DNA from: Solanum dulcamara
Taxonomy: Eukaryota > Streptophyta > Magnoliopsida > Solanales > Solanaceae
Direction: 5' to 3'
Assembly (NCBI RefSeq): GCF_947179165.1
Contig: NC_077245.1
Span: 14,540,740 to 14,604,739, forward strand
Length of the DNA: 64,000 bases
Under the pieces are notes generated by a model, which had not been told where the DNA came from, made no database searches, and was given only the letters and a program-made list of their open reading frames with translations. This document shows positions 1 through 10,984 of the stretch, in pieces. Position numbers and translations under genes: made by a program. Position 1 is the stretch's first letter, and every line of letters starts with the position of its first letter.

Positions 1-318
1 TACTTGAATTTCTTTTCGTATAAATTGGATTAGAGGTCGTGGTATTAGAGTCATGGGGTGGTGGAGAGGACGTGGGGGTGGAGGTGTGGGGAGAGTAGAA
101 TATTTTTTTTAAAAAAATAAAAAATTGAGGGATGGAGGGTGGGGTGTAGGGGTGAGTGTAGACATATTTTTTTCTATATTTTTTGAGAAATATGATGATA
201 ATTGAACTTTTTTTCAAGGTTATATAATTTTAACATGCTCAAATGAGATATTTCAATAGGAAATGATCAAAAATATTAGTTTAATATTATCCACGCGTTG
301 CGCGGGTATGTATACTAG
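1..318 (+). mobile_element. Helitron 3' end (partial)
   Basis: The segment ends in a GC-rich hairpin at 291-306 (CCACGCG, loop TTG, CGCGGG), followed about 10 bases later by CTAG at 315-318 and a T at 319. This is the classic plant Helitron 3' terminus: hairpin, CTRR, insertion between A and T. The 5' end lies outside the window. The sequence to the right is LTR DNA matching 7133 onward, so the Helitron inserted into the LTR of the adjacent gypsy element. No Rep/helicase coding is visible in the part present. Confidence 0.75.
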
Positions 319-988
319 TTATTGTAGTTAACAGACAAATATAATACAGACAGAAAAATAAATCATCACCTACCTCCAAACCAAGCATGAATGCTCTTAA
401 AGAACTTGAGTTTTTCCTTTCTAGAGTTTTTTGGCTTGTTCTTGGTCTAAAACATACAAGGAACACAAGCAATCAATAAACAATATCCTAATTTACCTGG
501 ATTATATCAAAATACCAACCCTTGGCCAAGTTCATGATCCTATCACCCATTTAGGGTTTTCTTCAACATTAAATTTAGGCCAAGAACCCTCCCCTTAGAG
601 ATAATTACAATGAATTCTAGGTTGTAAGAATCAAAATACAAGTTAGGAGAGTATTTAACTTACCTTTAGTACGAAAATTGGTGGAAAACCGAAAAGAATA
701 GCCCTAGGTCATCCTTTTGCTCTCCAAAAATAAAAATTACAGAAAAGAATATTTTTGAGACTTTTTCCCCTTTTTTTTGCGACTAGCCTGCCACGACGGG
801 ACCATCTCAAATGATCAAACTCATAATTTGATCCCCCATCCATTACTGGATTACCCTAGACCTCACCTAACTTAGATTTCATCCAAGTCTGGCCTAGGCT
901 CAAAATTTCCAAGTTACTACTCATAAATTTTCTGGCTCAAATTTCTTCTCCATTGGATTATCCATAATGACAGGAATAAGTCGTTACA
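319..988 (-). mobile_element. 3' LTR (partial) of a Ty3/gypsy element
   Basis: This stretch is clearly homologous to 7133-7362 joined to 8055-8708 of the right LTR. Shared blocks include the GGCTTGTTCTT and CCAACCCTTGGCCAAGTT motifs and the terminal GTCGTTACA. Read on the minus strand, the LTR begins TGTAACGAC at 988. Its other end is removed by the Helitron at 318. The two LTRs differ by many substitutions and small indels, so the insertion is old. Confidence 0.75.
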
Positions 989-3900
989 ATAGATACAAAT
1001 TTACCCATCACTCGTTCCCGAGTGATCAAAATAAGAAAGCAGGGCTAAGCCAAAAATATAGTATTACTTGAATTGTCAAACAACTGGGATACTTGTCTCG
1101 CATGTCCTTCTCAATTTCCCAAGTAGCTTCCTCAATCGGCTGATGCTTCCATTAGACCCTTACAGACTTAGTCTCTTTTGTTCTTATCTTTCGAACATCA
1201 CGATCAAGAATTGCAATCAGTTCTTCTTCATACTACAGATCTTTATCTAGTAAGACTAAGACCCACTTGGTGATATAATCTTCATCCCCATGATATCTTC
1301 AACGTGGATACATAGATCACTGGATGGACACCAGTTAAGCTAGGCGATAGAGCCAACCTATAAGCCGCCGGCCCCACATAATCAAGAATCTCAAATGGGC
1401 CAATGCAGCAAGGACAAAGTTTGCCCTTCTTGTCTAATCTCATCAAACCCTTTATGGGTGACACCTTCAAAAGAGCATGTTTACCTTCTTGAAATGTCAT
1501 ATTCCTCACCTTGCGATTTACATATTTTTTCTGTCGACTCTGGGTTGCTATAAACTTAGCTTAGATACTTTTTACCTTATCCTGAGCATTCCTTACCAAA
1601 TCAACTCCTAATGATTTCATATCTCTAGCCTAAAACCATCCTATGGGTGATCTACATCCCCTCCCATAAAGTGTTTAGAATAGTGTCATGTCAATGCTGG
1701 AGTGATAACCATTATAATAGGAGAACTCACACAAAGGTAGAAATTTAAACCCGTCCCATCTCCTTACTCGAGATATCTATCCCAATGACCTCCAAAGTCG
1801 ATTACACGTGCCCTCAATATGTCTTCCAACACTTAAATCGTTCATTCCGATCGCCCGTTAGTCTGTGGATGAAAGACTGTGCTGAAAGTGAGTTGAGTGC
1901 CCAACTCTTCATGCAATTTTCTCCAAAACTTCGATGTAAACTATGTACCACAGTCTGAGATGATAGAAAAGGGCACCCCGTGCAACCTTATTATCTCCTT
2001 TAATCTTTTCTAATTACTGAGCATTATAATCCACTCTAATCGGAATGAAATGGGCTTACTTCGTCGGTCTGTCAACCACAACCCAAGTAACGTTTCCAAA
2101 GTCTTAAGAAGACCCACCACAAAATTCATAGCTATCTGTTCCCACTTCTATTCAGGAATGGACATCCTTTGAAGTAAGCCTGCAGGCTGTTAATGCTCAT
2201 ATTTCACTTGTTGACAGTTTGACACTTAACCACAAACTCGGCTATGTTTTTCTTCATATCAGGCCACTAGTAAAGCCTATTCAAATTCAGATACATCTTG
2301 GTCACATCCGGATGGATAGAGTACCGTAAACCATAAGACTCTGTCAACACCTTCTGAATCAAGTAATCCACCAGGGGAACACAAATGTTTCCCTTAAAAT
2401 TGAGCACCCCACCTGCATTAAGAGCCGTATCCTGTGTTTTTCCAGACACCGCCTTCTTTCTAAGCTTATTCGAACTTTCATCTTCGAATTGCTTGGCCTT
2501 GATATCTTCAATGAAGGTGGGCCTAACCTCAATACTAGCCAACACCCCACCTTTGTTTGAGATGCCTAGCTTCATGAACTTGGTCTCCAAGGCCTAAATC
2601 TTCCTAGCCAAAGGTCGCTTAGAAACACCCAAACAAGCTAGACAACCTATATTCACTGGTTTTAGGCTTATTGTGTCTTCCACCACATTAGACTTACCTA
2701 GATGATACTAAATGGTGACATCATAATCTTTAAGTAGTTTTATCCATCTTTGTTATCTCAGATTTAAGTCTTTCTAAGTGAACACATAATGTAGACTGCG
2801 ATAATCAGCATACACTTCACACTTGACACTATGCAAGTAATGTCGCCAAATCTTAAGAGCAAATACTACTGCTGCCAATTCCAAATCATGCATCGGGTAG
2901 TTCCTTTCATTAACCTTCAACTGCCGCAAGGCATAAGATATGACATTCTTTTACTGCATTAACACAACACCCAAGCCCAAATGTGAAGCATCACAATAAA
3001 CAATGAAATCCTTACCTTCAACTGATAATGTCAAAATAAGTGTTGTGGTCAAAAGGGGCTTGAGCTTTTGGAAGCTCTCTTCACATTTATCGGTCCACTC
3101 AAAAGGTACCTCTTTTTGGGTCAGCCTAGTCAAGTGCGTGGCAATAGAAGAAAAAAATTTCGCAACTGCAGCAAGCCCCAGAAACTCCTGTCCTTACTCA
3201 CAAAACTAGGCTGGACCCAGTTCTTGACTATTTTTGTCTTTTGGAGATCTACCATCATCCCTTCTTTTGAAACCACATGCCTCAATAAGGCAACTGAAGA
3301 CAACCTGAATTCACGCTTGGAAAATTTTGCATACAATTTCTGTTTCCCCAGGACACCCAGAACAATACGAAGATAGTCTACATGTTCTTTCTTACTCTTC
3401 AAATAGACTGGCATGTTAATTAACACAATTACAAAAGAATCTAGAAACGCTTTGAACATCCCATTCATCAAACTTATGAAGGCTGCAAGTGCACTGGTCA
3501 ACCCAAATGACATTATCAAGAACTCATAGTGCCCATACCAAGTTCTAAATATTGTTTTAGGTACATCTTCAGGCCTAATCTTCAGCTGATGGTAACCAGA
3601 CCTTAGATCAATTTTTGAAAATATTGATGCACCCTGCAACTGGTCAAAGAGATCATATATACGAGGCAATGGGTACTATTTTGGATGGTGACCCTATTCA
3701 ACTGCCGATAGTCTATGCATATCCTCATATTACCATCCTTCTTCTTAACAAACAAGACCAAAGCACCCCATAGGGAAGTACTAGGACGGATGAAACCTTT
3801 ATCAAGGAGCTTTGGATATATCCTTAAGCTCCCTTAGTTCTACCAGAGCCAGCGATATATAGGGATAGAGATTGGGTGAGTGTGCGACCCCAAGTCAGTA

Positions 3901-5894
3901 CAAAAATATATGTCTCTATCTGGAGGCTTGCCAGACAACTCAGTAGGAAACACCTCCTTAGACTCAGATACTATAGGAATAAACTCAATAGAGGAGGATT
4001 CTACTTCAATATCCTAAATATGAGCTAAGTATGCCAAAGAACCCTGTCTCACCAGTTTTCTAGCCCAGATGAAAAATATGATCTTAGCTGGCTTAGGCTT
4101 ATACACTATTTCCCACTTTAACTTTTCCTTACCCGGAATCTCTAGAGTCACAGTCTTAACATTATAATTAAGCACAACATAATAGGGGGACAACCAAGTC
4201 ATGCCTAAGATCAAATCAAAATCAGTCATATCCAAAATCATCAAATCCACCCAAGTCTGAAAATCTATAAATAGAATAGAATAAGCACAATAAAGATAGG
4301 TGTCCACAACAGACTCTCCAATTAGGGTGGAAACATGGATGAGGGCATCAAGCATATCACAAACTTCATCAAAACGCAAGACAAATTGTAATGACACATA
4401 AGAGTAAGTGTAACACGAATCAAACAAGACAGTAGCCATCTAGTCACAGACAAGAATAGTATATGTGATCACTACATTAGATGCCTCAACCTCTGTCCTG
4501 CCCAGAAAAGCATAAAATTGTGCCATGTCATCCTGAGATCTCTGCCTGGCTTCATTACTCCTCTACCTGTATTTCCATTTCCCCAGCCTCCATGATATCT
4601 CTGATTTCCTCTTCGCCCACCTTGTGGGCGTCTTCTGCCATTATTACCTCTGTCAGTTGATACTACTGCTCTAGTATGCTGCGGTACTGGATCAGTCATA
4701 TGAGTGTAGGGAAAAACCTCTCCTTATATGCCCTAGTTCCTCGCAATTATAATAACTGTGATCAAGGGATGACTTGCTGCCTAGCGAAATAAGCTCCCTG
4801 ACCCTCATGAATAGGATTCTGTTGTGGAGTCCTTAAGTAACCACTCGTAGAAGTGGACATGGCTGGCAGAATGGTCGGGCTGCAAATGTTGGCCTACCTG
4901 AATCTTTGGAGTAAGAAGCATTAAAGTTACCTATATTCTTAGACTTTTTAGCCAAAGTCTTGGCCTACCTATTCCGTCGAACTTCTTTCACTTTCTTCAC
5001 AAAGTTTGTCACTTCATTATAACTTTTATCTAGAGAGGTCATATGAAGAAACAATACCTATAACTTGAAATTCAATCCCTTGACGAATAAACGGATCCTC
5101 TCTTCCTCAGTAGTCACCAGTTGTGTAGCATATCTGGACAAAGCATGGAACTTAGCCTCATAAGCGGCTACGGTTATACCACCCAGCTTAAGAGCCATGA
5201 ACTCATCCTTCTTATGATCTCTAAGAGTCCAAGGCACATACTTCTCTAAAAATAGGGCGTAGAACTGAACCCAAGTGAGTGGAGGCAAAACTGGTGATCG
5301 ATATTCCACAAAGGCTCTCTACCACTGGTTAGACTTACCTTGCAGATGAAAAGTCACAAACTCAACTCTATGCTGGTATATAATACCCAACTTGTAAAGT
5401 CTCTCATAGTAGTCCAGGATGAATTTATAGGTATCCTCACTCTGAGAACTATGGAACATTAGAGGCTTCAATTTCAATAATGTGGTCAGCATCTCGTTCT
5501 CAATGCCAGTCATCACTAGGCCCAGAAATAGATGAAAGAAGGCATCAATGCTCAATGCTCCATCCATCTTAGGGACCGTAGTAGTAATGGGGTGAGCAAT
5601 GGGAGCTTGAGTAATGGGCACCTTGGGAATGGCTTTAGAGCTGAACAACCCACTCAAAAAAGTCATAATCTCTTGAGCTATAGCTAGGTCCAGAGAGGAA
5701 AGTCCTGTAGTCTTAGTCCATGCATCCTCCTCAACCTCAACCTCCATATTCTCTTCCACCTTGTCCTGGGGTGCAGGAAAGGCCTCTTCTCTCAGAACAT
5801 CCTCAGTGTGAGATTTACTCCTGGCGGGTGTAGCCCTTCTTCGACCTCTGCCCCATCCCCTTCTTCTACTACTATCTCGACCATGTCCTTTCAC
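989..5894 (-). pseudogene. Decayed gag-pol of a Ty3/gypsy chromovirus-type (Tekay/Del-like) element
   Basis: Read on the minus strand, fragments follow gypsy gag-pol order. Gag pieces lie at 5894-5058, a basic Arg/Gly-rich nucleocapsid-like piece at 4699-4472 and a protease-like region at 4439-4014. Reverse transcriptase lies at 3669-3130 with the conserved [10 protein letters not shown] stretch. RNase H starts at 3133-2951, the integrase zinc-binding region is near 2590-2267, and the integrase core near 1960-1860 shows [10 protein letters not shown]. The post-integrase region at 1509-1282 has GPFEIL and YRLALSPSL motifs. Coding is broken by many stops and frameshifts. The RT catalytic YxDD box reads as LINMPVYL, the protease DSG has become DSC, and the integrase reading has an in-frame stop just upstream of FTSKFW. 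The element cannot encode its own movement. The clade name is inferred from residue patterns; gypsy itself is certain. Confidence 0.85.
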
Positions 5895-6157
5895 TGTTGG
5901 CTCCTTTTCTGGATCATTGATGTGAGCTACGGGCCTGACACCATTGTATCGCGTGTTAACTATCTACGGACCAGAGACTTAAAGAGGTTAGATACTAATT
6001 TGGATCACCAAATACCAATTGAAACTAAGTTATAGGACAAAGGGAGAATAAAATAAAGAGATTTTCTTAAGTCTCGTAGCCTTTCGAACAAAAGTAAATA
6101 GATCTCTGTACCATTTCACAAGACTCTATTAAACTCGTTTTGGTACAATGAACCCAA

Positions 6158-6171
6158 GGCTCAGATATCAA
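6158..6171 (-). other. Primer-binding site of the gypsy element
   Basis: On the minus strand this reads TTGATATCTGAGCC, a two-base variant of the initiator Met-tRNA complement TGGTATCAGAGCC. It lies directly inside the inner end of the right (5') LTR, as expected for reverse-transcription priming, and so helps fix the LTR boundary near 6175. Confidence 0.6.
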
Positions 6172-6829
6172 CTTTATCATGATCCAAACTAGGACATAAG
6201 TGACACTCACACTAATCCTTCGGTGGGAGAACCATTACTACAACCCAACTAAGCATACTAGAAAAAAGACAGATATTTAAATAATAGTTTTAGACTGAGT
6301 TCCCATAAACTCTAAAAATTAATCAAACACATAAACATTAATGTGTAGAAATTAATCCCTAGAACCTGAAAGTTATTATACCAAAACTACTAAATAAAGG
6401 GTCTAAGATAAGAGAATGCAACCCCAAAAACAATAGTATAAAACAGAGATTCAAAGGTCTAAGTCCATAGGAAAAAGACTATGACTGAGAAGAATCCACA
6501 TTAGCCTGAAAAAACTGGCTCACCCTTGAACTTTGAAAATCAATGATCTCCTAACTGGGGTTTGTCAGTAGCCACCTGAAGATGCCATGTACTCAACAAA
6601 GAAAGAGAAAGTGCAGTATCAGTACATACAACAACAATGTACTGGTAGGATCACGTGGCTAGTCCAGCAAGTAAAATATATACAAGTAACCACAACATAG
6701 TAAAACAAGCATATACAAAAACACATTACCAATTATCATTTCATGAGCAATATACATTTGTCAGAGAGTCAATATTAATTACAACAGTTAACAATGGTCC
6801 TTTCATAAAACTCATACTCAAATTGTTAG

Positions 6830-6995
6830 CGTGTCGGCATGACACCCAATTTAATATTTAGTGTGTGTCGGCGTTACACCCTATCAAATATGTATCGACG
6901 TGGTACCCTTCCAATATATGTCGGCGTGACACCCAATTCAATATGTACCGACATGGTAATCGATTCAATATATGTAGACTTGACACTCGATCCAA
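6830..6995. repeat. Tandem ~27-bp repeats inside the LTR
   Basis: About six imperfect units are visible, each built on TGTCGGCGTGACACCCAATT followed by CAATAT, with variants such as GTATCGACGTGGTACCC. The units are strongly diverged. They end near the TCCAACAATTACAATC stretch. No coding is associated. Confidence 0.7.
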
Positions 6996-7362
6996 CAATT
7001 ACAATCACAATCCACAATAACTAGTTCACACATTTGCACAATCAGGTAACAGGTTTATTGCATGTAATTAGTTACAATAGTCATTTCATTAGGTTCATTC
7101 CATCTTTCTATACTGGTATACATGCATGCTATACTATTACTGAAGTTAATGGGCATATATAACACAGACAGGAAAATAATCCATCACCTACCTCGATTCA
7201 AACCTGAATGCTTTTAAAGAACTTAAGCTTTCCTTTTCCGGAGTCTCTTGGCTTGTTCTTTGTCTAAAACGTACAAAGAACATAAGCAATCAATGAACAA
7301 TGACCTACTTTACTTAGATTATATCAAAATACCAACCCTTGGCCAAGTTATGATCCTAGCAC

Positions 7363-8054
7363 TAAAGCTGTCAAAATGAGTTGTCCCAACCCAACCCAAC
7401 CCAATCCTAAAGGGTTTGTGAGTGAAATGGAATAGGATGGACTGACCCTTTTAAATAAAGAGCCTATAAAATAACAGCCCAACCCATCCTTAAACGGACT
7501 ACGGTTTGGGATGGATTGACCATTCAATCAAAGGATGAATAACATTGACCTTTTAAAAAGACTATCGAACATTGATGAACACACCACTAATATGTCAAAA
7601 ATTCACATCACCATGAATTGCACATACTTTAGTGGAATACTTACAAAACAACAGAATAGGCAAGATACAATAGTCAAGATTCATAGAATTCATCAGAACA
7701 ACATACATTACATGATTATTTTTTTCATAAACTAGACAAGAAAGGAGAAATGAAAAATTAGGTATAAACACAAAAGTAAAAGGGGTCAAACAATCATAGT
7801 TATAGTAACTTCAATTGCCTAGTTGCTGAAGAATTTGCAAAATAAAACACTATTTGATAAATATTTTTAAAATTCATAACCCATGGGCTGACCTCTGAGG
7901 CTCGAGGGTTGAGCCTAAGAGGTTGCCGGGCCAAATGAGATTGGAAAAAAAAACCTCGTTCCTAAATAGGCTGAATTGTTTTTAGCCCAACCACACTTAA
8001 TTCAAGGGTTGGATTGGGCCGGCCTCACTGGCTAAGCCCATCTTAACAGCTCTA
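7363..8054. mobile_element. Non-autonomous hAT-type MITE (692 bp)
   Basis: The left end is TAAAGCTGTCAAAATG and the right end, reverse complemented, is TAGAGCTGTTAAGATG, giving terminal inverted repeats of about 16 bp. The flanks are CCTAGCAC (7355-7362) and CCTAACAC (8055-8062), an 8-bp target duplication with one mismatch, which is diagnostic of hAT. The left LTR copy is continuous across this point, confirming insertion. The interior has repeated CCCAACCC-type words and no transposase. Confidence 0.85.
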
Positions 8055-8708
8055 CCTAACACCCATAAAGGGCCTTCCACACAATTAAATTCAGACCAAG
8101 AACCCTTCCCTAAGATAATTACCATGAATTCTAGGTTGTAAGACTCAAAATACAAGTTAGGGGAGTATTTAACTTGCCTTTCGCGCGAGAATTGGTGGAA
8201 AACTGAAAGGAATAGCCCTAGGTTGTCCTTTTGCTCTCCAAAAATGAAATTGCAGTAAATAACTTTTTTGGGACTTTTCTCCATTTTTGTTCGCAATTGG
8301 CCCGCCATGGCGGGCCCGCCCCACCATGGCAGAAATAATCTCGCCATGAAGGGTTGAATGGGAATCGAAGGTCGGTATTTGGATCCCAAGCCCCTATTTT
8401 GCGACACACCCTCAATTTTTGACGCTCCAAAGCAACCCTTTCATGCCTAGATCAATTACAAGAGTTCTACTCGATTGAATTCAATTCCATAAAGCCGTAC
8501 AAGCTTTTTAATATCTTGGTTATCAAATATAATGATCAAACTCATAATTTGATCCATCATCCATTACCAAATTATCCCAGACCTCACCTGACTTAGATTT
8601 CATCCAAGTCTGGCATAGGCTCGAAATTATCAAGTTACTACTCAAAAAATATTTGGCCCAAATTCCATTTCTATTGGCTTATCTATAACGAAGAGAACAT
8701 GTCGTTAC

Positions 8709-9011
8709 AAAAAGAAAGAAAGAAAGAAGGAAAAGAAACAAAATACTTAAGAAAAAATGAAGGAGAAAAAACGTTAGGAGAAAGTCAGAAATGAAGGGAA
8801 AAAAAGCAGAGAGAAAAAAATATAACTTTTTTAGTTCCATTTAGTTATCAAATACGCTTCCTTTATTTTGTTAGGTTTGTAGGATAATTTTGTCCAAGGA
8901 TTTTTCATTAAATGAATGGGGGTTATTTTGCAAAACTTTTCTTATGGGGGACAAAATATCAAGACTAGCCCTTATGAGGGCCATTTATAAACTTAATCTT
9001 CTAACATTGAG
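8709..9011. other. Intergenic, purine-rich stretch
   Basis: The first half is a GAAA/GGAA-rich low-complexity run directly outside the gypsy LTR. The rest is ordinary AT-rich DNA. No gene was recognised. Confidence 0.6.
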
Positions 9012-9201
9012 TGTGCACAAGTAAACACTTAAACGTATATAAAGTTGAACAAGTAGACATACATGTTCTACATGACAATTTGCATGAGATACACTCAAAT
9101 CGATTTGTATTATGTCATGTAGGACACATATTGTGTTATGTGTAGTACGCGTGTGTCTACTTGTTTAACTTTATACATGTTTAAGTGCCTACTTGTGCAC
9201 A
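9012..9201. mobile_element. Palindromic (whole-element hairpin) MITE
   Basis: The left arm starts TGTGCACAAGTAAACACTTA and the right arm ends with its near complement (TAAGTGCCTACTTGTGCACA). Complementarity continues inwards past TATAAAGTTGAACAAGTAGAC for at least 60 bases per arm, so nearly all of the 190-bp element can fold on itself. No clear target duplication was found. A more diverged relative lies at 53744-53880. Confidence 0.75.
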
Positions 9202-9493
9202 CCCCTCGACCCTGTCTCCGAGGGACAGTTGAACTAGCGACAAGTTGGAAATCATAGATGTCGAGTGAGGTCAAGTTAAGAAGCACGTTAATGTATTATG
9301 TCTAAGAGATATGTGAAACTTAAATATGTATGCACATAATACATCCATACATACGTACAACGTATGTAATATTAAAATAACAATCATAAAAAATAACATT
9401 AGACTTGCATTTAAACTTATAAAAGGAATATTCTACGTACACCGTTAATGAACTTAAATAATATAAAAAGATGATATATAGATGGGGGATTAC

Positions 9494-10200
9494 AAATACA
9501 ACAACAACATATTTAGTGAAATCCACTAAGTGGGGTTTGGAGAGGGTAGGGTGTTCGCAGACCTTAACACAATCTCATGAAAGTAGAGAGGTTGTTTTCA
9601 GAAGACCCTCAGCTCAAGTGCATTAAACGCAAGTAAAAAAGGAAGAAAACAATGAAGAAAGCACAACAGTAAAAATGAAAAGTAGTGTAACAATATATAT
9701 ATGAAAAATAGTGTAACAAGTACAAGAAAGGAACAATACCAATAAGTAGTGTGACAATCGGTCATAATATATGGCGGTAGATAACAAAGGAAAGACACTA
9801 CTCTATCCCTATTAACCTCCTACCCTAATACGCAACCTCTAATTCTTCCTATCTAGGGTCATGTCCTCGGTAATATGAAGTTGCACCATATCTTATTTAA
9901 TCACCTCTCTCCAATGCTTTTTCGGCCTACCTCTACCCCTCATCGTACCATCTACAATTGGCCTCTCGTATCTCCTGGGTGTCCGTGCACCTCCTCTTCA
10001 CATGTCTAAACGATCTCAGTCTCACTTTTTTCATTTTGTCCACCACAAGGACCGCTCCCACCTTCTCCCAAATAACCTCATTTCTAATCTTGTCTCTTCT
10101 GGTATGCCCACATATCCATCTCAACATCCTCATCTCCGCTATATGCATCTTTTGAATATGTGAGTTATTGATTGGCCAGTACACCCCCCCATACAACAAA
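9494..10200 (-). mobile_element. 5'-truncated RTE-clade LINE with CAA/TTG tail
   Basis: The minus-strand reading at 10199-9933 has the C-terminal end of an RTE-type reverse transcriptase polyprotein (AEMRMLRWICGHTRRDKIRN, then a RHVKRR motif). A further coding remnant at 9930-9800 (GRGRPKKHW) carries two stops. The 3' UTR follows and ends in TTGTTGTTG repeats near 9494-9510, the usual end of plant RTE LINEs and of SINEs that borrow that tail. Stops and truncation make it inactive. Confidence 0.8.
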
Positions 10201-10409
10201 GGCAGTCTAACAAGAGTAAAATAGACTTTGCAAGATAAAAGAGGGAGAATGATTATTTCTCAAAGTTAAAGAGAGAGCTTGATTTTTAAACCAAAATAAG
10301 GTGTAAATGATTTTTACCTCGTTAAAAGCTTAATAAATTGCAAGAATTTTAAGTTTGAAATCAAGTAGAAAAGAAAAAAATCACAAAAAATGAAAAAAAG
10401 AAGAAAGAG

Positions 10410-10571
10410 TAGGGCTAGCCTGCTCGAGCCCGTGGCCCTTCTAGGGTTGGATTGGATTGGCCATTTTTAAGGCCCTTTCAAATGAAGGGCCGACCCATCC
10501 TATCCTTCAAGTTCCTTAGTTCGCGAGGCTTGAGCTGGATAGAGTTGGACTGCTCCGTTTTGACAACTCTA
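10410..10571. mobile_element. Truncated hAT-type MITE, one end only
   Basis: The right end TTTTGACAACTCTA at 10558-10571 matches the terminal repeat of the MITE at 7363-8054. The interior shares GGATTGG/GGCCGACCCATCC-type words. No matching left end was found, so this is a fragment. It lies about 200 bases upstream of the CCCH gene leader. Confidence 0.5.
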
Positions 10572-10769
10572 TCCAAATTTAAAGTTGGAGTATTGTCAGC
10601 TAAGATCAAATTAAATAAGACGTTTATGTATCAAGTCGATAATCAATGATAGATTCCAAAGAAAAAAAATATATAAAATTTTCATCATAGATTTATCAGA
10701 TTGTGTAAGAAGGTAGAATGACCAAAATAACCCCTCCAAATTGACATTATTCATCATTCAGCCAATTCC

Positions 10770-10808
10770 CCCCTCTCTCTCTCCCTCTCTCTCTCACACA
10801 CACACACT
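10770..10808 (+). repeat. CT/CA microsatellite in the CCCH gene leader or promoter
   Basis: A pyrimidine run (CCCCCCTCTCTCTC...) passes into (CA)n. CT-rich tracts are common around plant transcription start sites. It lies just upstream of, or within, the inferred first non-coding exon. Confidence 0.7.
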
Positions 10809-10809
10809 A

Positions 10810-10984
10810 GTTCGTGTGTATAGAGAGGCTGCGAAGACTTATAGGCCCTAGTTATAATCTACTATTTGTACAATTCCCTCACATGCTCTCTCTCACTCTA
10901 CACTCTTTGAGGATATATTTGTGTTTTTCCTGCGAACAACGAAAAAGAGCACTATTTTCTCGATCTTCATCTTTCTTGTCAAAG
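10810..10984 (+). promoter_or_regulatory. Putative 5' non-coding exon of the CCCH gene
   Basis: A pyrimidine-rich leader-like segment ends at a good donor site, CAAAG|GTCAGT (GT at 10985). The downstream acceptor TTTTCAG|GTCCTC at 15671-15673 precedes the coding start by 62 bases. The exon's 5' limit is a guess. The exon is inferred from splice signals and base composition, not from transcript data. Confidence 0.45.

Larger units (their letters stand above)
6175..8708 (-). mobile_element. 5' LTR of the Ty3/gypsy element, interrupted by a hAT MITE
   Basis: The LTR runs on the plus strand from TATCATGATCC (a decayed TGTCACGATCC terminus) to GTCGTTACA at 8708. Beyond that the flank turns into a purine-rich GAAA repeat with no match to the sequence inside the left LTR. 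Without the nested 692-bp MITE it is about 1.84 kb. It has a block of short tandem repeats at 6830-6995. The other LTR copy is at 319-988. Confidence 0.75.
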
